Both the position numbers and the translations under genes were made by a program. Of a stretch of DNA of 64,000 bases, positions 19,180 through 27,138 are shown in pieces. The DNA lies in the NCBI RefSeq assembly GCF_018390515.1, contig NZ_JAHBBK010000003.1, forward strand, positions 62,001 to 126,000. The letters run 5' to 3'. The notes beneath the pieces were generated by a model that did not search any database, had not been told where the DNA came from, and saw nothing but the letters and a program-made list of their open reading frames with translations. Each line of letters opens with the position of its first letter. The stretch's first letter is position 1. The stretch is from Mucilaginibacter sp. Bleaf8 (GTDB taxonomy: Bacteria > Bacteroidota > Bacteroidia > Sphingobacteriales > Sphingobacteriaceae).

Positions 19180-19298
19180 AGTTTTTGTTTTAAGATAATT
19201 TATCAATTACTTTTGTTAGGCAAAGAAACTGAAATCGATACTGTAAAATACCTTATCCCGCTTTCAACAAAATAAATAGTGGTAACCTAAAAGTGACT

Positions 19299-19613
19299 AT
19301 GAAGAATAACACAGACTATGCTGACTGTCCTGTTACGGAAGTTATCGCTTTGTTTGGAGGACGGTGGAAATTAACGATATTACTTGTGCTTTCTAAGCAT
19401 GTCAGGCGATTTGGAGAAATCAGTGTTCGGATACCTGGAATTTCAAAAAAAGTCTTAACTGACCAATTGAAAGAACTTGAAGCTGATGGCTTAATTAGCA
19501 GGAAACAGTTCGAGGGGTTTCCCCCTCGCGTAGAGTATGCGTTAACAGCATATGGAGAAAGCCTTTGCCCATTGTTAGCTCATATAGCAGCATGGAAAAA
19601 AGAAAAAGTTTAA
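19299..19613 (+). CDS. HxlR-family transcriptional regulator (YtfH-like)
   Basis: A 104-residue MarR-like winged-helix protein of the HxlR family: CPVTEVIALFGGRWKLTILL, RFGEISVRIPGISKKVLTDQL, LEADGLISRKQFEGFPPRVEYALT. The Cys in the N-terminal CPV motif is the one used for thiol-based sensing in several HxlR members. Divergent from the YtfG-like reductase with about 120 bases between them, it is probably its repressor. The ATG at 19299 is preferred to a GTG at 19293. Confidence 0.9.
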   Translation: MKNNTDYADCPVTEVIALFGGRWKLTILLVLSKHVRRFGEISVRIPGISKKVLTDQLKELEADGLISRKQFEGFPPRVEYALTAYGESLCPLLAHIAAWKKEKV

Positions 19614-19789
19614 GGTGATTGACTCAAAACATTATTATAGTCTCCGATTAATGCACATTTAGAGTTATGTAAACATTTTGAACGCTTTCTTCCATTAATA
19701 TCACTTGGAAATTAAGTCTCGTTCTGAAAAGAGTCCGGACTGCTTGGTGCTACTTTTTTTATCCATTAGCTTCAAGAACAAGCTGCTAA

Positions 19790-19951
19790 TTAACCGACCT
19801 TGTTATCAACAGGAAACCACTTTTGGACGTAGTCATCAAGACTATCAGCCATGGGTAGTTCGGCCTGGTTCTGCGTCTGAAGGTGTCTCTCAGAAAAGCC
19901 ACATCCTGTTAGCTTCCCTATTACCTGAATTGGTATTGAACAAATGATCAT
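19790..19951 (-). CDS. Possible 53-residue ORF coupled to the upstream SDR
   Basis: The stop of the SDR gene overlaps an ATG as TAATG, and a frame of 53 codons follows, ending MADSLDDYVQKWFPVDNKVG. The overlap suggests translational coupling, but the product matches nothing I know and the ORF may be the remnant of a longer gene. Evidence is limited to the overlap and the open frame. Confidence 0.3.
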   Translation of the reverse strand: MIICSIPIQVIGKLTGCGFSERHLQTQNQAELPMADSLDDYVQKWFPVDNKVG

Positions 19952-20688
19952 TATACAAGGAGGCTACCACCATCGACCACGATAATCTGACCGGTTGTAA
20001 AGCTACCGCACATCAAGTATAAATAAGCCTCGGCAAGATCTTTTGGATCGCCTACTTTCCCCGTCAACAACTTGCTTCCAACCTGGCTAAAGAAAACCTC
20101 TCTGTCAGCCTCAAGCATGCTTGATAAAAGGTTGGTCCTTACCGTTCCGGAACATACCGCATTAACTCTTACAGGTGCAAGTTCAACAGCTAGTGCGCGG
20201 GTCAAACCATCAATAGCACTTGCCATCGCTGCAATTACTACCGTACCTTTTCTCGGCTTTTGTCCGAGTGCGCCGGTTGTTAAAGTGATTGAACCACCCG
20301 TCCTAATGACCCGTGCGGCATGCTTTGCCGCCATAACTGCTCCCCAAAAACGCAAGTTAATGGATTGTTTTGCCTCTTCGATATTCAAACCCGGCAAGTC
20401 GCTAAACTTTAAGGAATCACCTGCTGTAAAAACAAGATGATCAAGTTCTCCTATCTCTTCAAAAAGCTGAGCAATCTGCCTTTCACTTCCAAGGTCAGTT
20501 GCAAAACCTTTACTGCCCTCCGGCAATATGGTCAAAGCTTCATCCACCTTCTGCTGATTGCTAGAAACAACGGTGACCAATGCGCCTGCTTTCGCCGCTG
20601 CTTCTGCTGCAGCTAAGCCAAGACCTGATGTACCACCCAAAACAACGACTATTTTACCAGCCAGAATATTTTCTCTGTTATTTCCCAT
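19951..20688 (-). CDS. SDR-family protein lacking the catalytic Tyr-Lys pair
   Basis: The N-terminal cofactor motif VVLGGTSGLGLAAAEAAAKAG and the C-terminal PVRVNAVCSGTVRT and TGQIIVVDGG identify a classical SDR of 245 residues. Where active members have YxxxK after the Ser-bearing strand (here LTTGALG), this one reads TVVIAAMASAIDGLTRALA, with neither Tyr nor Lys. Either this is a subfamily with a different mechanism, or it is non-catalytic. The ATG at 20688 is chosen to give the usual short lead before the glycine motif. Divergent from an HxlR regulator. Confidence 0.85.
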   Translation of the reverse strand: MGNNRENILAGKIVVVLGGTSGLGLAAAEAAAKAGALVTVVSSNQQKVDEALTILPEGSKGFATDLGSERQIAQLFEEIGELDHLVFTAGDSLKFSDLPGLNIEEAKQSINLRFWGAVMAAKHAARVIRTGGSITLTTGALGQKPRKGTVVIAAMASAIDGLTRALAVELAPVRVNAVCSGTVRTNLLSSMLEADREVFFSQVGSKLLTGKVGDPKDLAEAYLYLMCGSFTTGQIIVVDGGSLLV

Positions 20689-20753
20689 ATCGATGATGAT
20701 TTTTAACAATATTATCTATCTAATACTATACTTTTACTATTCGTTACCTTTAG

Positions 20754-20766
20754 GATAGTGACTATC
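20754..20766. promoter_or_regulatory. Palindrome GATAGTGACTATC next to HxlR start
   Basis: A 6-base-arm palindrome with one central base lies 4 bases before the HxlR start codon in the 82-base SDR/HxlR divergent region. Further ACTAT half-sites occur just upstream. It is a candidate operator of the HxlR protein. Confidence 0.4.
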
Positions 20767-20770
20767 GATT

Positions 20771-21130
20771 ATGGAAATACTGAAGGGTAGGACAAAACCG
20801 ACCATTGAAAGGCAATTGGCGCTAAAAGACGCGATCGAGTTATTGAGCGGCAAATGGAAAATCGTAATTCTTAAAAGTTTATACCTGCATGGAACCATGC
20901 GGTTTAAAGATGTAATGGAAACTTCAGCTGGCATAACCCCAAAAGTTCTTTCAAAAGAATTGCAGCAGTTGGAGGAAAATCTGCTGATTACCCGAACCGT
21001 CAACAATACAAAGCCTGTTTCCGTATCTTATGCGCTTACCGATCATGCCGGCAAAACTTTGCCCGTTATCAACGCTTTAATTGAGTTTGGACTGATACAT
21101 AGAAAGAAGATCAAGTCCCAATTACCCTGA
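20771..21130 (+). CDS. HxlR-family transcriptional regulator
   Basis: A 119-residue winged-helix protein with AIELLSGKWKIVILKSL, GTMRFKDVMETSAGITPKVL and LEENLLITRTVNNTKPVSVSY. It lacks the N-terminal Cys seen in the HxlR protein at 19299, so its signal is probably not thiol oxidation at that site. Divergent from the SDR at 19951 and likely its regulator. Confidence 0.9.
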   Translation: MEILKGRTKPTIERQLALKDAIELLSGKWKIVILKSLYLHGTMRFKDVMETSAGITPKVLSKELQQLEENLLITRTVNNTKPVSVSYALTDHAGKTLPVINALIEFGLIHRKKIKSQLP

Positions 21131-21412
21131 AAGCTTTTGTACTGCATATCCATTGCTGTCAATGGTGCAATGGCCTGAACAGCTTAATTGTTAAATGAAC
21201 TTTGCTAAGCCGTAGTGGCGGGACTTGCTTAATTTCTTTTCATCCAGGAAAATAAGATAGACTTCGCGAAACGGCAATCGATTAAATGGAAGTTAATGGA
21301 TACGGTTCGTCAGGTAAAACGATAACTAAAAAGATGTGGGCAATACCGATTTTGATGTATATCAATGTGCGTGATTGAGCATGGAGTTATCTTTGCGGCA
21401 TATTAATTATTC

Positions 21413-22654
21413 ATGTCAGCAACTTTCAACGATAATGATTCCGGCCTTGAAAACGGCAATGCAGAATCCAACCTGATGAATACCCTGTTAACGGTATTCA
21501 GTATTATTTTTCTTGAATTTTTAGTGATGGGCATATCACTTGGTATTATTCCAGTCTATGTCCATGACACCCTAAAATTCAGCAACTTTGTTGTTGGATT
21601 AGTGATTGGTCTGCAATACGCTGCGACTTTATTAACCCGTCATTTTGCCGGAAAAAGAGCGGACACCAAAGGTGGTAAAAGCGCAGTAATTACCGGCATT
21701 TTCTTATCTGCGTTATCTGGCTTATTCTGTCTTTTTTCCTTTTGGTTGCAAAACAGTCCGCTGATCAGCCTAAGTTCATTGCTTGTTGGAAGGATTTTAC
21801 TGGGCGTGGGCGAAAGCTATCTTGTCATCGGCATCTTTGCCTGGGGCTTCGCGTTGGTTGGTTCTAAGAACATAGGCAAAGTCATGGTTTGGAACGGCAT
21901 GGGTATGTACGGCGGAATGGCTTGCGGCGCACCATTGGCTATCTGGCTTACATCGGCATTTTCGATCTCGGTTGCTTTTGCGGGAATTGTAGTGTTTCCG
22001 GCACTCAGCTATCTGGGTATGTTAATGTTGAAGTCAGTACCTGCACCAGCAAATGTGCCAAGGCTTCCATTTTATAAAGCGGTCCATTTGGTTTGGCAAT
22101 CCGGTGCCGGTCTCGCGTTCGCCAGTATTGGTTTCGGAGGAATTGCCTCTTTTATTACTTTGTTTTTTATCCAGCACACGTGGAGCGGCGCGTCCTTAGC
22201 ATTGACTGCATTTGGTGCAGGTTATATTGTTATGCGCATTTTCTTTGCGCATTATCCCGATAAATTCGGGGGCGCTAAGGTCGCTATGGTGTCTCTGTTC
22301 ATAGAAATCGTAGGGCAGGTACTGATATGGAAAGCGCCTAATGCCTTTGCTGGGATAGCAGGTGCCGGTCTTACAGGAATCGGCATGTCTTTGGTTTTTC
22401 CCTCATTCGGGATCATTGCGGCCAAGAAGGTATCTGCAGAAAACCGGGGCATGGCCATGGCCGCGTATAATGCTTTCTTTGATCTCGGTATGGGACTTAC
22501 CGCGCCCGTTGCAGGCCTGGTGGCAGGTGCTGGAAATTACAGCAATATTTATATACTCGGAGCAACCGCTGCGGCGGTTAGCGCCTCGCTTGCATTTGCT
22601 GAATATCGCAAAGGAAAAATAAAAGAAAACGAAACCACACCGCAACTTGTTTAA
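21413..22654 (+). CDS. MFS transporter, YhhS/UPF0226-like
   Basis: This 413-residue protein has about 12 hydrophobic segments and typical MFS loops: RHFAGKRADTKGGK between helices 2 and 3 and LLVGRILLGVGESYLV in helix 4. The helix pattern LEFLVMGISLGIIPVYVHDTL resembles the YhhS group, which is linked to drug or sugar efflux. It is followed after 9 bases by a Crp/Fnr regulator in the same operon. Substrate unknown. Confidence 0.88.
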   Translation: MSATFNDNDSGLENGNAESNLMNTLLTVFSIIFLEFLVMGISLGIIPVYVHDTLKFSNFVVGLVIGLQYAATLLTRHFAGKRADTKGGKSAVITGIFLSALSGLFCLFSFWLQNSPLISLSSLLVGRILLGVGESYLVIGIFAWGFALVGSKNIGKVMVWNGMGMYGGMACGAPLAIWLTSAFSISVAFAGIVVFPALSYLGMLMLKSVPAPANVPRLPFYKAVHLVWQSGAGLAFASIGFGGIASFITLFFIQHTWSGASLALTAFGAGYIVMRIFFAHYPDKFGGAKVAMVSLFIEIVGQVLIWKAPNAFAGIAGAGLTGIGMSLVFPSFGIIAAKKVSAENRGMAMAAYNAFFDLGMGLTAPVAGLVAGAGNYSNIYILGATAAAVSASLAFAEYRKGKIKENETTPQLV

Positions 22655-22663
22655 ATTTGAAAT

Positions 22664-23233
22664 ATGTTAAAAAAGGCACTTGCCGATTACATTTGTGATA
22701 TTGTGGTTCTTACCGAGGAACAGCTTGCACTCGCCTTGTCCTATTTCAAGCCCTCGTTCCATGCGAAATTTGATTTCTTAGTCAATGAAGGCAAGGTCGG
22801 CGAGCATATGAATTTTGTGGTGAGTGGATGTTTGCGTATTTTCTTCATACGTGAAGATGGACAGGAAGCTACGCGTCACCTGGCATTCGAGAACCAGTTT
22901 GCTACCGGTCTCGCCAGTTTTATAACGGGACTGCCTTCTATAGAGAACATTCAGGTGATGGAGGATAGCGAACTATTACGCATCAGTAGAAAGGATTTTT
23001 ACTATTTGCTGAATATTATACCCGCCTGGGAAAAATTTTACAGATTTTACCTGGAAAATGCCTACATCAATAATCTACAGATATTTCACCGGGAAATTAC
23101 GAAGGACGCAGAATTTCGTTATAAGGAATTACTGGATCGTAACCCGGAAGTCGTTAGGCGCTTATCTAACAAGATCGTTGCTTCTTATCTGAATATGTCT
23201 CCGGAAACACTGAGCCGGATGAAATCTAAGTAA
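22664..23233 (+). CDS. Crp/Fnr-family transcriptional regulator
   Basis: A 189-residue protein with a cyclic-nucleotide-binding-like beta roll (about 20-120; FVVSGCLRIFFIREDGQEATRH) and a short C-terminal helix region ending SYLNMSPETLSRMKSK. This Bacteroidetes subgroup has a weak or degenerate ligand site. It sits in the MFS operon and probably controls it or a nearby gene. Confidence 0.88.
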   Translation: MLKKALADYICDIVVLTEEQLALALSYFKPSFHAKFDFLVNEGKVGEHMNFVVSGCLRIFFIREDGQEATRHLAFENQFATGLASFITGLPSIENIQVMEDSELLRISRKDFYYLLNIIPAWEKFYRFYLENAYINNLQIFHREITKDAEFRYKELLDRNPEVVRRLSNKIVASYLNMSPETLSRMKSK

Positions 23234-23336
23234 CTTCTTTTTTTGCAAAAAGTATCCTGAAATGCGACTAAAAAAAGTTCGTCGCAGCTACTATCAATTC
23301 GTCAAGAAGGACATCACAAGAGCCATGTTATGAAAA

Positions 23337-23356
23337 GCCCCGCATGACTGCGGGGC
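23337..23356. terminator. GC-rich hairpin between converging units
   Basis: Arms GCCCCGCA and TGCGGGGC with a 4-base loop lie between the Crp/Fnr gene and hxlA, which converge. There is no long T-tract, so efficiency is uncertain. Confidence 0.6.
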
Positions 23357-23487
23357 GTAAATAATATCAGCCCTGGCGACAGAGTGAACTTTCAAATCTC
23401 ACTCTCCAAGTATTTAATTAAGATTTGACTTAGATACCGGTGTTCCATGCTCAAACAAATTTATTTCCGGTTCGTTGGCGGAAATAC

Positions 23488-24120
23488 TTAAGCCACATCT
23501 ATTGCTTCGCGTAATGCTTTGGCTGCTGCCGCAGGATCTTCAGCGCCATAAATGGCAGCACCTGCAACCGCTACCTGGGCTCCGGCTTTAATGACATCTG
23601 CAATGTTGCTCAGGTTTACACCCCCTGCGATAGAAACAGGAACACCTGCTCTTGCGGCTTCGTCGATCAGTACCTGGATAGAATAGCCTGCTGTCCATTG
23701 TTCGTCTAATCCGGCGTGCAGTTCCACAAATTCAACACCTAATTCAGTTACTTCCCGGGCACGTTTCACGCGGTCAGGATAACCAATGGTGTCTACCACT
23801 ACCCCTTTACCATGTGCCTTGGCTGCTTTAACTGCGCCAATGATCGTTGCGTTACCGGCAGCGCCCATAACGGTAACCAGATCTGCACCTGCTTTAAAGG
23901 CGATGTCAGCTTCCAGTTCTCCGGCATCAGCCGTTTTCAAATCAGCAAAAACCAGTTTATCCGGATGCGCCTTTTTCATTGCGGTAATTACGGTAGATCC
24001 CATGTTCTTGATCAGCGGGGTACCCAGTTCGATAATGTCTACGTAAGGTGCAACTTTTGCGGCAAGCACTAATGCCTCCTCAGTTGTCAGTAAGTCTATT
24101 GCTACTTGCAATTTTGCCAT
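23488..24120 (-). CDS. hxlA: 3-hexulose-6-phosphate synthase
   Basis: A 210-residue TIM-barrel enzyme of the orotidine-phosphate-decarboxylase superfamily: LQVAIDLLTTEEAL, DIIELGTPLIK, VFADLKTADAGELEADIAF with the DxKxxD metal/catalytic motif, VSIAGGVN and VAVAGAAIYG. It condenses formaldehyde with ribulose 5-phosphate to 3-hexulose 6-phosphate, the first step of the RuMP pathway. hxlB lies 42 bases upstream in the same operon. A KGPDC-type decarboxylase is the main alternative, but the hxlB neighbour argues against it. Confidence 0.92.
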   Translation of the reverse strand: MAKLQVAIDLLTTEEALVLAAKVAPYVDIIELGTPLIKNMGSTVITAMKKAHPDKLVFADLKTADAGELEADIAFKAGADLVTVMGAAGNATIIGAVKAAKAHGKGVVVDTIGYPDRVKRAREVTELGVEFVELHAGLDEQWTAGYSIQVLIDEAARAGVPVSIAGGVNLSNIADVIKAGAQVAVAGAAIYGAEDPAAAAKALREAIDVA

Positions 24121-24162
24121 TGTTTTATTTATTAATTTGAATGGTATGATTGATGAATTTAA

Positions 24163-24777
24163 TTATTCCATGTTCGCATGACGTTTCCAAAGCTCCTCGG
24201 CAGGTGTCCCGTCAATCTTCCATAACGCCATAAATACGGCGTCGCCAATTAATAGAACTGCCTGTTCAAAGAGGCTACCGGCATATTGCGTTGATTTGGC
24301 CCCGTTATGGTCTTCTTTTTCTGCTGCCGGTATCAGGATGTGTACATCCGCTAATTCAGCCAGTCTAGAGGACGTGTTAGTTGTCATTGTCATGACACGG
24401 GCACCCACCTGCTTAGCTTTTTCGGCAGCTTTTACGATGGAACTTGTTGTTCCCGATCCTGAGGCGGCCCACAACAGATCATCTTTTTGTATCGCCGGGG
24501 TGGTCGTTTCCCCAACAAAATATACTTTTAGCCCCAGGTGCATCAGTCGCATCGCTATTGAACGCATCGAAAAGCCGGAACGGCCGGAAGCAAACATGAA
24601 GATGGCCGATGCGTGGTTTAAATTGCTGATCAGTTCTCCAAAATAGCTATAGTCGATTGTCTCTGCCAGGATAGTGTTTTCGTGTAACACCTGCATCAGG
24701 TTCACCTTTATGGTTGTAGCGGTTTCTTTATTATATTGGTCTGTTAATTCCATTTCCAAGCGTTTATTCTTCTGCAA
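24163..24777 (-). CDS. hxlB: 6-phospho-3-hexuloisomerase
   Basis: A 204-residue SIS-fold isomerase: IFMFASGRSGFSMRSIAMRL, GLKVYFVGETTTPAI, WAASGSGTTSSIVKAAEKAK and TTNTSSRLAELAD. It converts 3-hexulose 6-phosphate to fructose 6-phosphate, completing formaldehyde fixation with hxlA. The start may be the ATG at 24777 or one 24 bases inside. It is the first gene of the operon, divergent from an AraC regulator across a region with repeated operator-like sites. Confidence 0.92.
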   Translation of the reverse strand: MQKNKRLEMELTDQYNKETATTIKVNLMQVLHENTILAETIDYSYFGELISNLNHASAIFMFASGRSGFSMRSIAMRLMHLGLKVYFVGETTTPAIQKDDLLWAASGSGTTSSIVKAAEKAKQVGARVMTMTTNTSSRLAELADVHILIPAAEKEDHNGAKSTQYAGSLFEQAVLLIGDAVFMALWKIDGTPAEELWKRHANME

Positions 24778-24824
24778 AAGTATCTACTCTGTCAAGGGGA
24801 AGGGTTATACAAACAGCCCCAATG

Positions 24825-24924
24825 GGTGGACTATTTGGAAATGACATCAGTTAAAAGTCATAAATACTAAAGCTCTTAATCCATTATTTCAGAATAGTCC
24901 ACCATAATTGGCTGATAGTCCACC
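24825..24924. promoter_or_regulatory. Three copies of TAGTCCACC in the hxlB/AraC divergent region
   Basis: The 9-mer TAGTCCACC occurs at 24895-24903 and 24916-24924 as direct repeats 21 bases apart, and as the inverse GGTGGACTA at 24825-24833. The match extends to ATAGTCCACC followed by TTG four or five bases later. A 21-base spacing puts the two direct copies on the same face of DNA, as is typical for AraC-family operators. The likely binder is the AraC protein encoded at 24956. Confidence 0.7.
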
Positions 24925-24955
24925 AAGTTGAATATGTTGTGACTATCTTTACGCA

Positions 24956-25819
24956 ATGACCATTGATACGAAGGACAATCGCCTGGAAAGCGTGATGATC
25001 TACATCAGGAATTTGACTAACTGCCCGCCCAGTTATTTGAATGATCCGGGGAGAAAGGATTTTTTTGAAATCGTATGGTTGAAAAATGAAGATCCTTTAC
25101 ATGCCTTAAAAACAAATGATTTTGAAGTTAAAGGAGACTGGATTTATCTGATTCCGCCTTACCGTGTACACCAGTTAAATAAAGCAGGGAAAAACGGGGA
25201 ATTGATATCTTTTAAAAGAGAGATACTGGAGGAAGAAGACAAAGATTTTTTACTTGATATCTTCAAAATATTTAATGTGCAGGGCGAGTTCTCCTGTCTC
25301 CGTTTAGATAAGGCTGCAGCTGATGATTTGGGTGGCGTTTACAATTTATTGATCGGTGAATATCAGAAGTCGTCCGGGGATCTGATGATTTTGAAAACTT
25401 TGCTGAAGGTGTTTTTGTTAAAACTGATCAAAGTTAAGGAAGAGGAATTTACCGCACATGACATTCACCAGAAAAGGGTGTACGAGTTTTTGATGCTGCT
25501 GGAAGGAAACTACCTGCAGGTTCGGAATATTGACTATTACGCCGCTAAATTGGATATCAGTTCCAAACGTTTAAACCAAATTCTCAAAGATAAATTAGGT
25601 AAAACAGGTACGCAGATCATCCATGACCGGATCATACTGGAAGCCAAACGACTGATCATACACAGCGAGCACACCATTAAAGAGATAGCCTTTGCGCTTG
25701 GATTTTCTGACCGCCCTTACTTCAGCCGCTTCTTTAAAAAACAGACAGACCAAACGCCGGACGAATTTCAAAAACAAGCTCAAAATCATTTGAGATTAAA
25801 AGCCAATACTTTAATCTAA
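24956..25819 (+). CDS. AraC-family transcriptional regulator of hxlBA (inferred)
   Basis: A 287-residue protein with an N-terminal cupin-like sensor region and a C-terminal AraC double HTH (about 185-280): IDYYAAKLDISSKRLNQIL and IKEIAFALGFSDRPYFSRFFKK. It is divergent from hxlB, with repeated sites between, and is followed two bases later by a Crp/Fnr gene. Control of formaldehyde genes is inferred from position only. Confidence 0.9.
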   Translation: MTIDTKDNRLESVMIYIRNLTNCPPSYLNDPGRKDFFEIVWLKNEDPLHALKTNDFEVKGDWIYLIPPYRVHQLNKAGKNGELISFKREILEEEDKDFLLDIFKIFNVQGEFSCLRLDKAAADDLGGVYNLLIGEYQKSSGDLMILKTLLKVFLLKLIKVKEEEFTAHDIHQKRVYEFLMLLEGNYLQVRNIDYYAAKLDISSKRLNQILKDKLGKTGTQIIHDRIILEAKRLIIHSEHTIKEIAFALGFSDRPYFSRFFKKQTDQTPDEFQKQAQNHLRLKANTLI

Positions 25820-25821
25820 CT

Positions 25822-26424
25822 ATGCTGAATATGGAAGATGTATCGATCGCAGCGTTACTGAAGTTCTTTGAACAGTACTTCCCGCTTAACCTGGCAGAAC
25901 GAAAGGAAGTAGCAGCTAGGTTTACTGAACGCAGCGTCAAACGACGTGGTTATATCTTACAGCAAGGAGATGTTGCCAAATATTTCACCTTTGTGGTTTC
26001 CGGTTGTTTCCGGCAATACGTAGTTGATGAGACGGGCAAAGAATTTAACTTACAATTTGCCATCGAGAATGATTGGATCACTGATCTATGCAGTTTTTAT
26101 TCAGAAACGGCAAGCAACACCTATGTAGAGGCACTAGAACCATCAGTTATATTGCAAATTAAACATGATGATTTGTTATATCTGTACACCCATTACCATA
26201 AGTTCGACCGAAATTTTCGAATTATCGTTGAAAAAAAATACATCGATCTCCAAAACCGGGTGATGCAAAACATAAGTATAACGGCGGATAACAGATATTC
26301 GAACTTTATGACCCGTTATCCAAATCTGGCAAACCGCTTACCTAATGTCCATATTGCATCGTACCTGGGAATAACCCCCGAATTCCTGAGCAAAGTCCGG
26401 AAGAAAATGGTGCGGCCGGCCTGA
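25822..26424 (+). CDS. Crp/Fnr-family transcriptional regulator
   Basis: A 200-residue cNMP-binding-like protein: YILQQGDVAKYFTFVVSGCF, YVVDETGKEFNLQFA, and a C-terminal helix-turn-helix-like end NVHIASYLGITPEFLSKVRK. It starts 2 bases after the AraC stop, so the two regulators are cotranscribed. Its end carries a hairpin directly after the stop. Confidence 0.88.
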   Translation: MLNMEDVSIAALLKFFEQYFPLNLAERKEVAARFTERSVKRRGYILQQGDVAKYFTFVVSGCFRQYVVDETGKEFNLQFAIENDWITDLCSFYSETASNTYVEALEPSVILQIKHDDLLYLYTHYHKFDRNFRIIVEKKYIDLQNRVMQNISITADNRYSNFMTRYPNLANRLPNVHIASYLGITPEFLSKVRKKMVRPA

Positions 26425-26449
26425 TTCTTAAACTTGTTTAAGAATTTTT
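26425..26449 (+). terminator. Hairpin immediately after Crp/Fnr stop
   Basis: Perfect arms TTCTTAAAC and GTTTAAGAA with a 2-base loop are followed by TTTTT. It begins right behind the TGA. It is AT-rich but has the shape of an intrinsic terminator. Confidence 0.65.
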
Positions 26450-26516
26450 CTTAACTAAGTTTATTGGCCCGCTAACGTTTGTCTGCTCACCTTTGTATCG
26501 TTAAATAAAGAAAACG

Positions 26517-27110
26517 ATGAGAGGATCAGATAAAATAACAGTTCCCGTTAAATTCAGAAAATTGGCTTTTACAGCCATTTTAATCTTATGCGGCGTTGTT
26601 GCTGCCAAGGCCCAGGAATATGTGTCATTAACCAACCCTGCTAAACTTGGCAGAGCTCCAGGTGCAAAGGTGAAGCTGTTAAGTACCAACGGGAAAACCA
26701 AAACCTACCTCTTGGTGCTGGCAACCGGCGATGAAGTAACCTCAGGCATTGCCGAATTTGCCCAAAAGTACCAGGTAAAAAATGCGCATTATACCGCTTT
26801 CGGCGATGCCACCTCGGCCAAATTTGGCTGGTATGATAAAGATCGCAAAATGTTCAAGCTAACGGATATTAACGAACCATCCGAAGTAACCGGATTGGTA
26901 GGCGATATTTCACTTTATAACGGCAAACCTTTTGCCCATACCCATGGCAGTGTTGCAACAAGTGACGGCATCTGCCACGGTGGACACTTGCTCGAACTGA
27001 TCGTCGGTCCTACCTTCGAATTCTATATAACTGTAGAGCCGACCGCAGTTTATAAAAAGATCAGCCCGGAATTTAACGCCCTGGTTGTAGATCCTGATCT
27101 GGAGAAATAA
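26517..27110 (+). CDS. PPC/DUF296-domain protein with signal peptide
   Basis: The first 40 residues hold a signal peptide (LAFTAILILCGVVAAKA, cleavage before QEYV). The rest is a PPC/DUF296 domain: YLLVLATGDEVTSGIAEFA, HYTAFGDATSAKFGWYD, and the His-rich FAHTHGSVATSDGICHGGHL. PPC proteins in plants bind DNA, but bacterial ones are mostly of unknown function; an exported copy cannot bind chromosomal DNA. The His cluster suggests metal binding. It heads a plus-strand cluster with a secreted hydrolase. Confidence 0.85.
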   Translation: MRGSDKITVPVKFRKLAFTAILILCGVVAAKAQEYVSLTNPAKLGRAPGAKVKLLSTNGKTKTYLLVLATGDEVTSGIAEFAQKYQVKNAHYTAFGDATSAKFGWYDKDRKMFKLTDINEPSEVTGLVGDISLYNGKPFAHTHGSVATSDGICHGGHLLELIVGPTFEFYITVEPTAVYKKISPEFNALVVDPDLEK

Positions 27111-27138
27111 TTATTAGCATTCCAAACAACAAATTAAA

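Noticed and set aside
19614-19789. Possible gene after the HxlR gene
   Set aside because: Only a plus-strand ORF without recognisable features was seen; nothing supports translation.
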